DNA from: Bubalus kerabau
Lineage: Eukaryota; Chordata; Mammalia; Artiodactyla; Bovidae
Assembly (NCBI RefSeq): GCF_029407905.1
Contig: NC_073646.1
Location: 18,246,001 to 18,310,000, forward strand
Reading direction: 5' to 3'
DNA length: 64,000 bases
Part shown: one piece after another, positions 11,963-23,803 of the stretch
Position numbering within the stretch: position 1 is the stretch's first letter
How the letters are laid out: each line of letters begins with the position of its first letter
Translations under genes and position numbers: made by a program
Notes under the pieces: model-generated
The model's database searches: none
Told to the model about the DNA's origin: nothing
What the model saw: the letters and a program-made list of their open reading frames with translations, nothing else

Positions 11963-12676
11963 AGGTCTTCTTGGTTTATAGACTATTACATATTTCTTAA
12001 AATGCCTTCATTTTCCAGATGATTCCCTGGAACTGTCACCTAATCAGAAGTCTTTAAAGCTATATGCGTGTGTGTGCACGCACACACACACTTTGCTTCA
12101 GACATTTCCATTGTTATTTCCTCAACAAATACAGCATGCATTAGAGTAGATTCAGACAAACCAGAGCTTGACCTGGGCTCCACCACTGCGGCTGGACCCT
12201 CCTGCACACACTGGCTCTGTCATAGGACCAGGCACATCTCTTTCCTCAGCTGTGGAGTGGGCCCTCGGACAGCACTTTCCTCCTGGGCTGGACAGAAGGG
12301 TTGACCGAGCCAGTTCAGATGAAGCCTTCAATCCCAACAACTGACTTCTGTACTCTCTGTGATAATTTGCTGTGTACTTTTTTTACTTACTATCTAAAGC
12401 CAGTTTGACTGAAATTCTTGGAGCCAAATTGCCCAAAGAAAGAAGGAGGAGAAGAAAAGAGCTGGGAGGCAGCAGCAGCGCCTCTAACCCAAATGTTCCA
12501 CTGAGTCAGTCACGGTGCAGAAACCCTCTTCGAGGACCCGCCAGCTGTCTTGGGCCCTCGGTGTGGCCTGACTTCCACATACCTCTCTCAGGCTTGGCCT
12601 CTGGGCCGTGTGAAGAAGAAAGCAGACCCTGAATTTTTCGACATTCTCATATGTGGACTTCTCTTCTGTCTTGCAG

Positions 12677-12816
12677 CTGATGCCTTTTTCAAAGCCGCCA
12701 TAAGCCTCGTTCCAGAAGTTCCCAAGATGATTAATATTGATGGAAAGATGCGGCCCTCAGAATCATTCCTTCTGGAATTCCTCTGCAATTTCTTTTCTAC
12801 ATTATTAATAGTTCCG
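12677..12816 (+). CDS. VPS35L: VPS35L, fifth-from-last exon
   Basis: VPS35L is the large scaffold subunit of Retriever (with VPS26C and VPS29), part of the Commander assembly that returns integrins and other SNX17-bound cargo from endosomes to the cell surface. The first two bases complete a split alanine codon, followed by 46 codons beginning DAFFKAAISLVPEVPK and ending NFFSTLLIVP. A strong acceptor (tgtcttgcag) precedes it and a donor (ccg|gtacgt) follows, leaving phase 0. The peptide is a helical piece of the C-terminal alpha-solenoid, which holds VPS29 in the known complex. Identity rests on recalled human VPS35L sequence, to which all five exons read almost unchanged. No break or odd codon use is visible. 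Confidence 0.95.
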
Positions 12817-13220
12817 GTACGTTTCCCCAGAAGACCTGTAGGTGATGTCTTTCTTTGACCTGTTTTATATACATTCTTTGCCCTAGAAGTGCAGGGATGT
12901 TCTATCTATATCTTGGTTGGTTTTGTAGTCAGATATTTGAATTTCTCAATGCATTTCTATTCATCTGTGTCCAGGGTATATAGTCAAGGCTCTCTATATG
13001 GCGAAGGAGGTACTACTTGTTCAGGGCTCGAGCCACTGGATGAACAAAACACCCAGGGTGAAGTCCCTTCCTTCCAGCTCTGTAGTGTCAGGTGATTGTG
13101 TAACATCACCAGGCTGCAGTTTCCTCATTTACAAAATGGGCATAATAATAGCATCTACATGTCTAGGTTGAGGTGAGGATTAAGTGAGCAAATATACATA
13201 GGTGGTTACAACAGTGCCTT

Positions 13221-13350
13221 GGGCTGTGCTTAGTCACTCCGTCATGTCCAGCTCTTCGTGACCTCACGGACTGCAGCCGGCCAGGCCTCTCTGTCCATGG
13301 GGATACTCCAGGCAAGAATGCTGGAGTGGGTTGCCATCTCCCTTCTCCAT
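13221..13350 (-). mobile_element. Bov-tA SINE, antisense, with 9-bp target duplication
   Basis: Antisense Bov-A words (gtgcttagtcactc, gactgcagcc, ctccaggcaagaatg, ctggagtgggttgccat) are flanked by the direct repeat cagtgcctt at 13212-13220 and 13351-13359. The clear duplication gives reliable ends. Confidence 0.85.
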
Positions 13351-14689
13351 CAGTGCCTTTGTACATAGTTAAGCACTTGAAGAGGTAATGGTGATGTTAT
13401 TTTGATGGCAAAGACCAGAATACACAACAAGATAGTGAAAGTCAAAGGGCTATTGTTGGAAGATGCTGGGGTTTCTTGTGGAATATAGGGAATGAGTAGT
13501 CAGGTTTGGGCTGGAAGGAATCAGGGCCACTCCCAGGATCCAGCATTAGGGCCCTCACCCTAGTTGGGGTTCTTAACTTGGGGTCTGCCTAACCCATGGG
13601 GATCTGGCAGAGCAACCATGAATTCAGATGCGAAAAAAAACCCTTTCTTTTTACAAACCTCAGTGAAATGTAGCCTTTCACGTCATTAAAAATCACAGGC
13701 AATGAGCCACGGCACTAGTTGTAGTAACTGGGACTTTGTCACCAAAGTAATCAGCAGTATGTTCACATAACATTTCAGGTGTGAGAGAGATTTTAGAGGG
13801 CTATCTACATGTTTCCTTCCTTTACAAGTGCAATAGTTATTAGGCCCATTGGCTAGGTCTGTTATTTAAATGTATTCACCAAGAAGTAATAGATTACAGT
13901 ATAACAGATACGTTGAAAAAATATTTTGACAACTGTATTTTAGCATAATTGATTTCCTTTGTGGTCTTATGTATTTTATTTTCTGCTTTAGAAATAGAAC
14001 TCTGAGTTGTGTGTAGGCTTCACCAGGTCATAAAAAGTCCAGGCACAAAATGGGTTGGCTCATGGTGAAGCCAAATGTGCGTAGGAACCATGGATGCCCA
14101 TCCCCACTTCCGTACTGAGAGTCTCACTCCCTAGGTAAGATTGGCCCTGGAATCAGCATTTTTGAAAGCTCCCTTGAGTCAAGTATAGGTGGTCCTAGGA
14201 CCACACTTTAAGAAATGTCCCTCTGGTCTCAGGCCATGAACCATTCAGCTCCCACAGGTATCGGGTTACTTTGGGGTGATGAAAATGTTCTAAAATTGTG
14301 ATGATGATTGTGAATATATGAACTCTGAATATACGAACAACCAACGAATTGTGCATTTTACGTGGGTGAATTGTTGGGTGTGTGAATCATCTCAGTGAAG
14401 TTGAGAGAACAAAAACTGAGTTGCTCCCAACTTTCCAAGTTCAAATCCCAAATTCTCTGAAGAGAGCCTGGGATGTTCGGGAGGCAGGCTTGATGCTCAA
14501 CTTCAGTGTGTTCTGGTATTCTTCTTAGTAGTTTATAATCAATCTCTCTCATTTTTTGATAGTCTGGTTATTTATCAGGTGATAAAATCAGGGTTTCTAA
14601 TGAGGAAGTGGCTCAGTGTCGCCGTTTACTGATTAATTGGCTTGCCTTTTCCTTCTGCATATGGGGTTTTCTCTGTTAAAAATCACTGG

Positions 14690-14890
14690 AGCCTTGTGCT
14701 TGGAGTCAGAAACTTGTGTTAGTCCTGACCCAGTGACCAAACAGCCTTGTGGCCTTGAGAAAGTTTTGTAACTTTCAGAATCTCCCTTGTCACCTTTCTA
14801 AAGTATCATCCAGATACACACCTAACAGAGCTGCTGTGAGGGTAGACTGAAAAGATCGCTATGAAAGTGCTTCATGAACCGGGCGCTTGG
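14690..14890 (+). repeat. MIR SINE
   Basis: The MIR core is visible in diverged form: cttggagtcagaaac, ccttgagaaagttttg, agctgctgtgaggg and gaaagtgcttcatga, in the expected order. Confidence 0.55.
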
Positions 14891-15699
14891 TCCCTGGGAT
14901 CACAAGCTGATGACCAGTGGGTGGAATCTAGCCTGGAGACACACTTGTTGGCTGCATCATGATGGAAAACATTTGGAACGAATTACCCCCATTTAAAATT
15001 TGTAGATCACAGAGAAACCCAGATTTCCAGTTCCTTGAGAAAAAATCAGGTCCAGCCCTATGAGGCCTGCATTCCCCGCCTGGCCAGTTGTCCTCAGCTG
15101 GAGAGCAGCTGCCTGTCCTAGGGGGGCACGTGTACTCTGTCCAGGTCCCTGGGCGCCTCTGGGTCCATTAAATCCTTTTCTGTTGCTTACCTGTTCCCTT
15201 AGGCATTCAGGTAACCCCACCCCTGCCAGACTTCATTGTTCCTGATAGTGCTCTGGCTTTTGCCAGGATTTCTCAAGCTGTTAAGATGGTTCTAGCCACA
15301 GTTCGGGACTTCTTACTAGGTGCTCCGTGCCATGCTAGCTGCCTTTGTCAATACACAGTCTCTAGGATCCTGCAAAGCAGGACCTTGGAGGCTTGCCTGG
15401 GGTTGCACCGCTGGTGAGAAGCAGAGCTGGGAAGTCTGTGCTACCCCAGCCTGAAACATTCGCAGGAGGCTTTATTGCTCAAGATAGTTGGGACTTTACA
15501 ACCCTACATCCCTCCTATGGGACACAGTATAGTAACTACTGGCTGGCTCTCCGGGTGCCATGAGATGTTAAGTCTAAAGAGCCAAGGTTGAGTGCTCACC
15601 CGGCTCAGAGGCCAGAGGCCGCGTGCGAGCCCCACTGTGGTCAATAGGTTCAGCAGGAGACGACTCCCATATCCCTCTTTTACCTGGTTCACATTGCTA

Positions 15700-16360
15700 C
15701 CTTTCTTGTCATAACTTTTGTTATTTTACTTTTAAAATTTAATTCTTTCATTGTAAGGACACTTACCATGTCTGCCCTCTTAACACATTGTTAAGTGTAT
15801 GACGTAACTGTTGACTCGAGGCCCAGCACTGTTCAGCAGATCCCTACAGCTTATTCATCTTCCTTAACTGGACCTTTAAACTCACTGATTAGTGACTCCC
15901 TGTTTTCCTCCCCCTCCAGCCCTTGAATTCCACTCTTGGAAAGGACTGTTCTAGATGCCTTATGTAAGTGGAATCATAGTGTATTTGTCTTTCTGGCCTA
16001 TTTAACTCACCATAATATCCTCAAGGTTCACGCATGTTGTCATATATGATGGCATTTCCTTCTTTTTGATACAGCTGAGTAACAGTCCGTTGTATGTGTA
16101 GGCCACATTTTCTTTATCCATTTATCTTTCAGTGGACATTTTGTTTGTTTCTACCTCTTGGCTGTTGAGATGGTGCTACAGTGAACACAAGAGCACTAGT
16201 ATCTCTTTGAAGTATTAGTGATTTCAAACGTTTTGAATAAGTACCCAGAGGAGGGACCTGCTGCATTACATCACAGTTCCACTTGTAATCTTTGAGGTAC
16301 CTGTGTACTGCTTTCTGTAGTGGCTACACCATTTTGCATTCCCACTCCAGAGCACAAGAC
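15700..16360 (-). mobile_element. L1 LINE 3' end, antisense
   Basis: The order ttaagtgtatgacgtaactg, atgcctt...gtggaatcatagtg, caaggttcacgcatgttg, ccatttatctttcagtggac, gtacccagaggaggg and cattcccact follows the antisense L1 3' UTR to ORF2 end. It is diverged and has no coding potential. Confidence 0.65.
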
Positions 16361-18699
16361 TTTTTTAAAGAATGGGTTTGAAAAGCTTTGACTCATTTTA
16401 TTTGTCTAGAAAAAAAAAAAAATGGATGCCATTTTAGGCCAAATAAAATAACTGGTCCACTTTATTCATACTAACGAATACAGAGGTGAACATTCCCCCA
16501 GAACAGCCCTGTCTCCTTAGCAAGCAGCCCCACTTTTGAAGCATTCTGCTCTGGTATCAGCAGTGGTCAGCTTCTTGGTGGACTGCAGGGCAGTTTTCTC
16601 CATAATCTTGAACTAACATATTTCTTTTAACAACATTTGGTAGGACAAGGAAACTAGAATGAATTGAGCAAGTTTGGTGTGAACCACTGCAGATGCCGAA
16701 TTTTGATTCATTTGAAATTTGTAGGCAGTGGAAATGTTCCCCCTCAGTTTTCTGGCACTGATCACCAGGACACAGCAGGGAAATGTCTTCTCTCCTCCTT
16801 ATCTTAGTGAAAAGGTCCAGCCGTCAGCATAACATGGTAGCCAGATGCAAAGCTTCGTTCATTCCGTCTACCCTGCAAATATTTGTTGATCTGGGAATGG
16901 AGGAGTGAACAGAAATGTGTGCTTCCACGCAAGGAGACAGACTCCAAGCAAATCAATACTTAACTCCAGTTGTATAAAGTGTCATAAAGAACTACAGGCA
17001 CTTCTGAGAGCCTCAGATTTTGAAGGGAAGTGTGTCAGGGAAGTGCCCTGAGAATGTGTGATTTGAGCTGAGCTCAGAGGAAGACTGGTAGTTCTCTAAG
17101 TGCGGGGGGTGTGGTGACATTCGGGGTGGAGGCAACAGCATGGGTAAGGCCTTCAGGTGGGCACGGGCACCCAGCAGCACTGGACTGGAAGAGAGCCGTG
17201 GTGATGAGAGGCTAGAGGGGCACGAGCTGGCAGGACAGGTGGGCTGGCAGCAGTGAGGCCAGGGAGCGCCACCGACCCCAGACTCACCCACAGCTTCCCG
17301 TCTCCACGGTGATCTGTTTCCTGCCCTCCACCTGCTCTGTGGCCCCCTGCCCCCACCCCACCAATGCTCCACTTCTCTTTCCTGCACTTCCTCCCAGCCC
17401 CTCTGTGTTCTGGCTCCTTTTGTAAAGGACTTGAATATTTATTTAACACACAGAGAGCCAGCCAGCAGTTCACCAGTATTCACTCCAAACAGCTCTATAA
17501 TTATCCTCCTCTCACAGAAGCAGGTCCTGGCACAGAGAGGTCAAGTGACTTTCCCGGGGTCACCAGCCAGTGAGCAGCCAAGATAGAATTCAAAGCCAGG
17601 ATGTGTGTGCTCGGCTCTGTCTTCGCTGCCTCTCAGCTCTCCTGGGAAGTTAGTTGTTCCCAGGGTATTCTTTCTCCCAAACAGTGATGTTTAATAGAAG
17701 GATTCCCGCAGACCAAGGACCCAGAGGGACAATGCGAATGGTGGGAGCCAGGCCCCCTTTCCTCCAGCTGAGAGAGAGAGAGGGCTGCGTCCCTCCCAGG
17801 TGCCCCTTGGGAGCCACCTCCTGGGCGTTTGCTTGCTGCCAGGGAGGCGCCCTTGGCAGAGACCCCGGGGAAACCTTTTCCCGCTCGGATTGCCTACTGA
17901 ATCCAGGATCTTTTCTTATTTTCTTTTTTAAATCTGTGTTTGCCTTGCTTCAGTTGCTGGCACTGGTACAATTTCTTTTGAAAATGTTACAACCACTGAA
18001 GCATGGCTATCGTGTGGAAAATGTTTTCCTTGTAGAGAAGGTTGGAAATAATCTCTTCGTCTCTTCGGTTTAAAGCTCGGGGGAACGGCTTCCTACAAAC
18101 CTTCACGTCTCCGTTACCCCTTCTTCCACCTTTTTGAAGGTGTGTCGAATCCTCTCTCACGATAGTTATGGCAGTTTGTATTGAAAGTTACTGGACCATT
18201 CACATTGTTGTCTCTTTCCAGGGCAGATCCTGAAATAAAATATATTTTGAGCATCCACATAGCGGAACAAAATAGCCTAGTTAGAAACAGCTGCTAGCAA
18301 AGAAAGGCAGTAGTAAGCTGCCAGCTGAGCCTGACTCTGGCAATGGAAGGCGGACCACAGCATGGGCAATTTTACTGTGTATCATTTGAGGCATTCAGAT
18401 GTTGGAGCATCGTGTGTCTTCTTTCGTGCCGATACCGTTAACAGCAATTCCTGTAGATGTTATCAGCTGTACAAATCATCTCACGCCCCTCCACCCTCAT
18501 TCTTACCCACTGGAAGCATTTCTGCTGTGGATCCACACTTCGGATTACGAAGCCATGAACTCCCACCCACCTCGGTTATCACACTTCTACCCCAGGCCTG
18601 AATTTAAGAGAGCTGACTACATGCGTGCCTTTCCCCAACTAGCCCACTCCATAAAGTCTAGTTCATGCCTAAGTCATCTGTAGAGAGGCATTATATAGA

Positions 18700-18950
18700 G
18701 TATTAGCACTTAGGAATGTCCGCTCTGGAGCCAGACTCCCAGGGCTCAAATCCTGGTTCCCCCGTGTCCCAGCAGTGTGGCTCATTTCCCATCTGTGAAA
18801 TGGGGTGGGAGGGGTGGTCATAAAAGTATCTTTCTGAAACAGAGAAACGCTATGGTAGCCATGATAGCTACCATAAAAGTTAGCTACTGTTTTTGTAGCC
18901 ACCTCAGTACGTAGTACATGGAAGGTGCTCGAAAAATGGTATCCTTCCAA
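18700..18950 (+). repeat. MIR SINE
   Basis: Sequence such as gctctggagccagactccc, ggctcaaatcctggttc, catctgtgaaatgggg and gtagtacatggaaggtgctc matches the MIR core and 3' part in order. Confidence 0.65.
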
Positions 18951-20034
18951 CATCATTTACCTACCAAGTGCCTGCTGTGTGCCCGGCACTGTCCCAGCAA
19001 GCAAAGACAGGAATAAGGGCACCATTCACAGTGCGTTCCCTGGGTCGTCCTAGAACTGTATTATTGGCAAACTCAGGTTTGCCCTCCTAGAGGTTTTTAG
19101 GCCAGGATGCAAAAAAGATCAAGAGATATTGTTCACTAAAGAGTAGATAAAATCAGATGCTGAGAACTGCTCTGAAAATATGAGATGGTTGACTTGACAC
19201 AGAGACTAGGAGAAGGTGCTAGGGGCTCTGGATTGACCATCACAGGAGGAGCTAACGTGTAAGGTGAGGTACAGCAGCTGTCAAAGGAACCAGTGTGGCC
19301 AAGTCTCACAGATAAAGGTTCCAGCAGGGAGAGCAGCAGAGCTGAGAGGCCAGAACCCCCTTGGCTTATGCCTGCCCTCTGGAGCATCTTCTGTCCTTCC
19401 GTCTGGTCTGTGTGGGAAACTGGCCTCTGGGCACTGAGCCATTGGGGCTTCCTTCCTACTGGCTTCCAACTGATTCAGTCCTTGGGAGGCACTCACATGG
19501 ACTGCGAGGCAGGAGGAGGCTTTCTGGGCCATGGTTCAGCAGGGGCTTTGTTCTTCCATCCAAGGCTGCAGGCTCCAGCTGCAGTTCCTCGCTCTGCATC
19601 ATGTGCTTTCCACCCGAGGATGGTACCGGCTTCTCTCTGTTGCCAGGCCCCGGGTGCCTCACTTTCCTCACTAATTGCCTTCATCCTGAGAATCCTTTGT
19701 TAAAAGAACCTCATTTAACCCTTGTGAGCATGCCCTCTGTGTCCTGCCAGGCCCCTGAGCAGTCTAGCTGGTCCCAGGAGCAATAAAGGTGGTGCTGGAC
19801 TGAGTGAGGGGCGGGGTGCACCAGCTGGCCAGTGGGTGATGGCGGCAGGAGCCGAGGGAGGGGGAGTCTTTGGAGAGTGTTCAGCAGGGGAGCCACAGCA
19901 TCACCTAGACCTTTTTGGAACAGAATTGAAGCTGCTGACTTTTTCTTTGCATCCCAGCATTAATTCAGTTTAGCATCTGAGAAACACTGTTATAAACTCT
20001 GTGTTTTTTCCTCTGCCAAGAGATGGGCCTTCCC

Positions 20035-20238
20035 TGGTAGCTCAGTGGAAAAGAATCCACCTGCAAATGCAGGAGACTCAGGAGACTTGGGTTCGATCCC
20101 TGGGTTGGGGAGATTCCCAGGAGGAGGAAGTGGCAACCCACTCCAATACCCTTGCCTGGAAAATCCTGTGACAGAGTAGCCTGGGGGGCTGCAGTGCATG
20201 GGGTCACAGAGAGTTAAGCAGCCTAGCACAAGCATGAT
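20035..20238 (+). mobile_element. Bov-tA2 SINE
   Basis: It has the full layout: the tRNA-like head gggccttccctggtagctca, a box B gggttcgatccctgg, then gtggcaacccactccaatac, tgcctggaaaatcctg and ggggtcacagagagtt. It ends 490 bases before the next VPS35L exon. Confidence 0.9.
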
Positions 20239-20731
20239 CTCCCAAGAGAGGATCCTCAATTTAGCTGCTAATGTTGCTGAACGCCCTAAAGAGCAAGGCT
20301 GTGTTTAAAGTCGGTGCCTTTGGTGGTGACAGTGATCATTTGGGGGTTTACCCGAGGTAGGTGGCCTCTACTGTGCCATCTGCTGCGAGACCTGCAATCT
20401 AGCTTTTGTAGTTGGAAAAACAGGGCTTTTTACTGTTATGCATATAAGAGCAAGGTTGTAATTTTGGAAACAGGCCATTAAACTGACAGGTAACTTTGCT
20501 TTCTGTTCTCAGACTGTAGGCTCTCAAACCTTGTCTCCCTAGACTAGTGTGCTGATTAGTAAAGTTAACAGCGTTTTGCCACTTTTCTCTCTATTGTTTA
20601 ACCACAGCTGGCACCTCAGTTTCTCTGTAGCTGCTAAAGGGAGGGACCTGGGTTTCTGTCTTGATTTTTTTTTTCCCCTCTTCTGCTTCACATTTAGGAT
20701 TATTTATTCTTTTGTTTTGGTCCTCCACTAG

Positions 20732-20897
20732 GACCACCCTGAACATGGAGTCCTGTTTCTTGTTCGAGAGCTGCTCAACGTGATCCAGGACTACACCTGG
20801 GAGGAGAACAGCGATGAGAAAATCCGCATCTACACCTGCGTCCTGCACCTGCTGTCCGCCATGAGCCAGGAGACCTATCTCTACCACGTAGACAAAG
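20732..20897 (+). CDS. VPS35L: VPS35L, fourth-from-last exon
   Basis: The exon carries 55 codons plus one base, from DHPEHGVLFLVRELLNVIQD to QETYLYHVDK, and joins in phase to the exon at 12677 on its left and 28446 on its right (the last G pairs with TC to make valine). The acceptor is ctccactag and the donor g|gtagcc. The alternating hydrophobic pattern is that of paired helices in a HEAT-like solenoid, consistent with the VPS29-binding C-terminal half of Retriever's scaffold. Conservation by recall is very high; no frameshift is visible. Confidence 0.95.
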
Positions 20898-21518
20898 GTA
20901 GCCAAGTCCCCCCGCCAGACTGCACTGTGTTTGAACTCCTGAGCAGCAAGTGTGCAGTTTTCATTTTCTCTTGTGTTTACCCACCATGAACTTCTAGTCC
21001 AGGGCCTTGATAAATTTGTCCAATGAAAGAATTACCTGGGGCAACTCAAAACACAGATTCCTGGGTCCTATCTATCTCTTCTAAATTAGATTGCCCAGGA
21101 AGAGATCTGAGAATTTGTATCTTTCATGAGCATCCAAGATCATTTTGACACACAGATGAGTTTGGAGAAGCACTCTTTTGGATCGGTGATGCCTTGCATG
21201 TGCCACAGAATTTCTAGAATGGTGGTTACATATGCACATGTGTGACCTTCACCCCGGGCATATTCCTTTCCAGTCTCACATGGGTCCTGGCCTTAGAGCA
21301 GTTGCTTGGAGGAAGGAGATGGCCTTGTTCCCCCATGTGCAACCAGCCGTTTTGAGCTTGCTGGCTGCAGGTTTGGGGGCAGCCTCTTCATGTCCTGGAG
21401 ATAACATGGGACAGTCCCAATTCCAGATTGCCACCCATTGAACCTCAGCATCTCCCTACTTGTCAGAGCCTCAGTTCCTATTTTTGGTTTCCAAAAAAAT
21501 GGGCCTATTGTTAAAAGT

Positions 21519-21669
21519 GCTTTGGCCAATACATGTATACTTTAGGGTTTAAGCAACTATCTCTACACTTGGAAATTTTATGGAATGGATTTGGCTTTGG
21601 CCAATACATATATACTTTAGGGTTTAAGCAACTATCTCTACACTTGGAAATTTTATGGAATGGATTTGG
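21519..21669. repeat. 75-bp tandem duplication, two copies
   Basis: Copy 1 is 21519-21593 and copy 2 is 21594-21668, with one further matching base. The copies differ at one position only: G at 21535 against A at 21610. The unit begins gctttggccaatacat and ends ggaatggatttg. The near-identity indicates a recent event. No SINE or LINE resemblance is evident. Confidence 0.95.
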
Positions 21670-22073
21670 AGTGCTGAGGGTGGCCTCCTGTCATAACTCT
21701 CAGGGGGTTTCTCAGGCTGGGATTTAGGGGCTGAGGTTTTGTAAGGATGTAACTTGGGGAGGCTGGTTACCGTTGGAGATAATAGTTTCCATGGTCTCAG
21801 CTCCTACTGCATGCCAGGTACGGCCCCAGACTTGGTGGGCCTCTTTCTCCTCTGATCCTGACAGCGCTGTGAGGAGAAGAAGCATAGGTGTCCCCTTGCC
21901 CCACCTGAGGCAAGGGGAGACTCCAAAAGACAACAGGATTTTACCAGCCACGTGGTTTCCAGAGCTCAGGGCCAGTTGGTGCTGTGAGTGGAACTCACTG
22001 TGGCATATGAGTTATGCTGCCTCCTTGATTACAGAATAACAGTGTTTTAATTAAAGTATATGGTTGTACACGG

Positions 22074-22280
22074 GGGCTTCCCTGGTGCCTCAGTGGCAGT
22101 CTGCCTGCCTGTGTAGGAGACATGGGTTTGACCCCTGAGTCAGGAAGATCCCCTGGAGAACGAAATGGCAACCCACTCCAGTGTTCCTTCCTGAGAAATC
22201 CCATTGACAGTAGAGCCTGGTGGGCTACAGTTCATGGGGTTGCAAAGAGTCAGACCCAACTTAGCAACTAAACAACAGCA
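22074..22280 (+). mobile_element. Bov-tA2 SINE
   Basis: Head gggcttccctggtgcctcag, diverged box B, then atggcaacccactccagtgt, agagcctggtgggctaca and gcaaagagtcagacccaac with an A-rich end. It is more diverged than the copy at 20035. Confidence 0.85.
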
Positions 22281-22439
22281 ATGGTTGCATACACAGACAG
22301 TAAACCACAGAGCTGTGAATGACCACGTGATGAGTGCCACCTGGTAGCCACCACTCAGATCAAGACATCAAACGTGACTAGCTCTCCAGAAGTTCCCTGG
22401 ATGCCCCTGTCCAGCCAGCACCACCACTTGCCTCTCTAT

Positions 22440-22845
22440 GGGTATACTGCTCTCCTGACTAGTATTACACATTGGTTTGTTAGTTTTTTTACTTTTCCAT
22501 AAATGGACTCATTTAGCAAGCATTCTAAACGAATGTCTGGCTTCTTTCACTCCGTGTTATGTCTGTGAGATTCTTCTGTGTGTGTGTAGCTGTTGTTCGT
22601 CCTTTTGCTTTGCCGCGTAGTATTCCACTGTATGAATATGCCAGAATTTATTCCTTCCCCTGTGGATGGAGTTATGGGCTGTTACGAGGAGTGCTGCTGT
22701 GAACATTCCTGAATATGTAACTCTCGGGGTTCGTGTCTGTTGGGTACATGCCTGGGGTGAAACTGCTGGCTTGTGGGATTTCCTTGTGTTCAGCTCTGGT
22801 TGGTACTGTCTCACAGTTTTCCAAAATATTTACACCAGTTTACAC
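22440..22845 (-). mobile_element. L1 antisense, segment 1, interrupted by BovB
   Basis: The order ggctt...ctttcactccgtgttatg, ccgcgtagtattccactg, tgctgctgtgaacattcctg, gggtacatgcctgggg and acagttttccaaaat follows the antisense L1 ORF2 end. It breaks off at gtttacactca, where a sense BovB piece starts. L1 resumes after 23563. Confidence 0.65.
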
Positions 22846-23563
22846 TCAGTGAAAAAGTTGGCTTAAAGCTCAACATTCAGAAAACTAAGATCATGGCATC
22901 TGGTCCCATCACTTCATGCGAAATAGATGGGGAAACAGTGGAAACAGTGTCAGACTTTATTTTTTTGGGCTCCAAAATCACTGCAGATGGTGATTGCAGC
23001 CATGAAATTAAAAGACACTTGCTCCTTGGAAGGAAAGTTATGACCAACCTAGATAGCATATTGAAAAGCAGAGATATTACCCTGTCAACAAAGGTCCGTC
23101 TAGTCAAGGCTGTGGTTTTTCCAGTGGTCATGTATGGATGTGAAAGTTGGACTATAAAGAAAGCTGAGTGCTGAAAGAATTGATGCTTTTGAACTGTGGT
23201 GTTGGAGAAGACTCTTGAGAGTGCCTTGGACTGCAAGGAGATCCAACCAGTCCATCCTAAAGGAGATCAGTCCTGGGTGTTCTTTGGAAGGACTGATGTT
23301 GAAGCTGAAACTGCAAGACTTTGGCCACCTCATGCGAAGAGTTGACTCATTGGAAAAGACCCTGATATTGGGAGGGATTGGGGGCAGGAGGAGAAGGGGA
23401 TAGCAGAGGATGAGATGGCTGGATGGCATCACCGACTCGATGGACATGAGTTTGAGTGAACTCCGGGAGTTGGTGGTGGACAGGGAGGCCTGGCGTGCTG
23501 CGATTCATGGGGTTGCAAAGAGTTGGACATGACTGAGCTACTGAAGTGAATTGAACTGAACAT
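22846..23563 (+). mobile_element. BovB LINE 3' fragment, sense, inserted in L1
   Basis: This is the C-terminal BovB coding region on the + strand, with protein words such as KVGLKLNIQKTKIMASG, FLGSKITADGDCSHEIKR and FPVVMYGCESWT. The frame then breaks near 23172 and continues as rrvdslektl-like sequence, ending with the family's gactgagctactgaag and a short ttgaactgaa tail. It is 5'-truncated and not functional. Confidence 0.9.
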
Positions 23564-23668
23564 TCACCAGGCATACATGATGTTTCCAGTTGTTTCCTTG
23601 ATGTGGTCCGTCTTGTTCATTTTGGCTCTTCTGATGAGTGTAATTTGCATTTGTCTCATGGCTAATGA

Positions 23669-23803
23669 GGAGAAGGCAATGGCAGCCCACTCCAGTATTC
23701 TTGCCTGGAGAATCCCAGGAACAGAGGAGCCTAGTGGGCTGCCATCTATGGGGTCTCACAGAGTCGGACATGACTGATGCCACTTAGCAGCAGCAGCAGC
23801 ATG
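23669..23803 (+). mobile_element. Bov-A monomer SINE inside L1
   Basis: The body runs gagaaggcaatggcagccca to gacttagc-like sequence and an (agc)n tail. The L1-derived word taatgag occurs on both sides (ggctaatgag before, ggtaatgagg after), consistent with a target duplication. L1 text continues on either side. Confidence 0.85.

Larger units (their letters stand above)
1..12676 (+). other. VPS35L: VPS35L intron (3' part), repeat-rich, no exon recognised
   Basis: This stretch precedes the first recognisable VPS35L exon at 12677. That exon opens with two bases of a split codon, so an upstream exon must lie to the left, probably outside the window. I looked for open frames bounded by plausible splice sites that read like an alpha-solenoid protein and found none. 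Contents are a BovB scrap at the left edge, an L1-type patch (about 130-340), an L2 3' end (about 530-645), a MIR-like patch (about 1810-1960), a CHR-type SINE, an old mammalian repeat (3046-3398), Bov-tA and Bov-A2 SINEs, a mariner MITE and a large nested L1/BovB/Bov-tA block. The remainder, including 3400-5400, 5540-6820 and 10780-11790, shows nothing I can name. Confidence 0.7.
12817..20731 (+). other. VPS35L: VPS35L intron, 7.9 kb
   Basis: The intron starts gtacgt and ends ccactag. It holds MIR-like patches (about 13060-13200, 14690-14890, 17440-17620, 18700-18950), an antisense Bov-tA SINE with target duplication, an antisense L1 3' end (about 15700-16360) and a Bov-tA2 SINE near 20035. 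Open frames in it lack coding character. I see nothing else to name. Confidence 0.85.

Noticed and set aside
12060..12095. GT/CA alternating run as a Z-DNA regulatory element
   Set aside because: Too short and interrupted to claim more than a small simple repeat.
22666..23174. Open frame joining L1-derived and BovB-derived sequence as a fusion protein
   Set aside because: The junction is a transposon insertion point; the upstream residues are chance coding from antisense L1.
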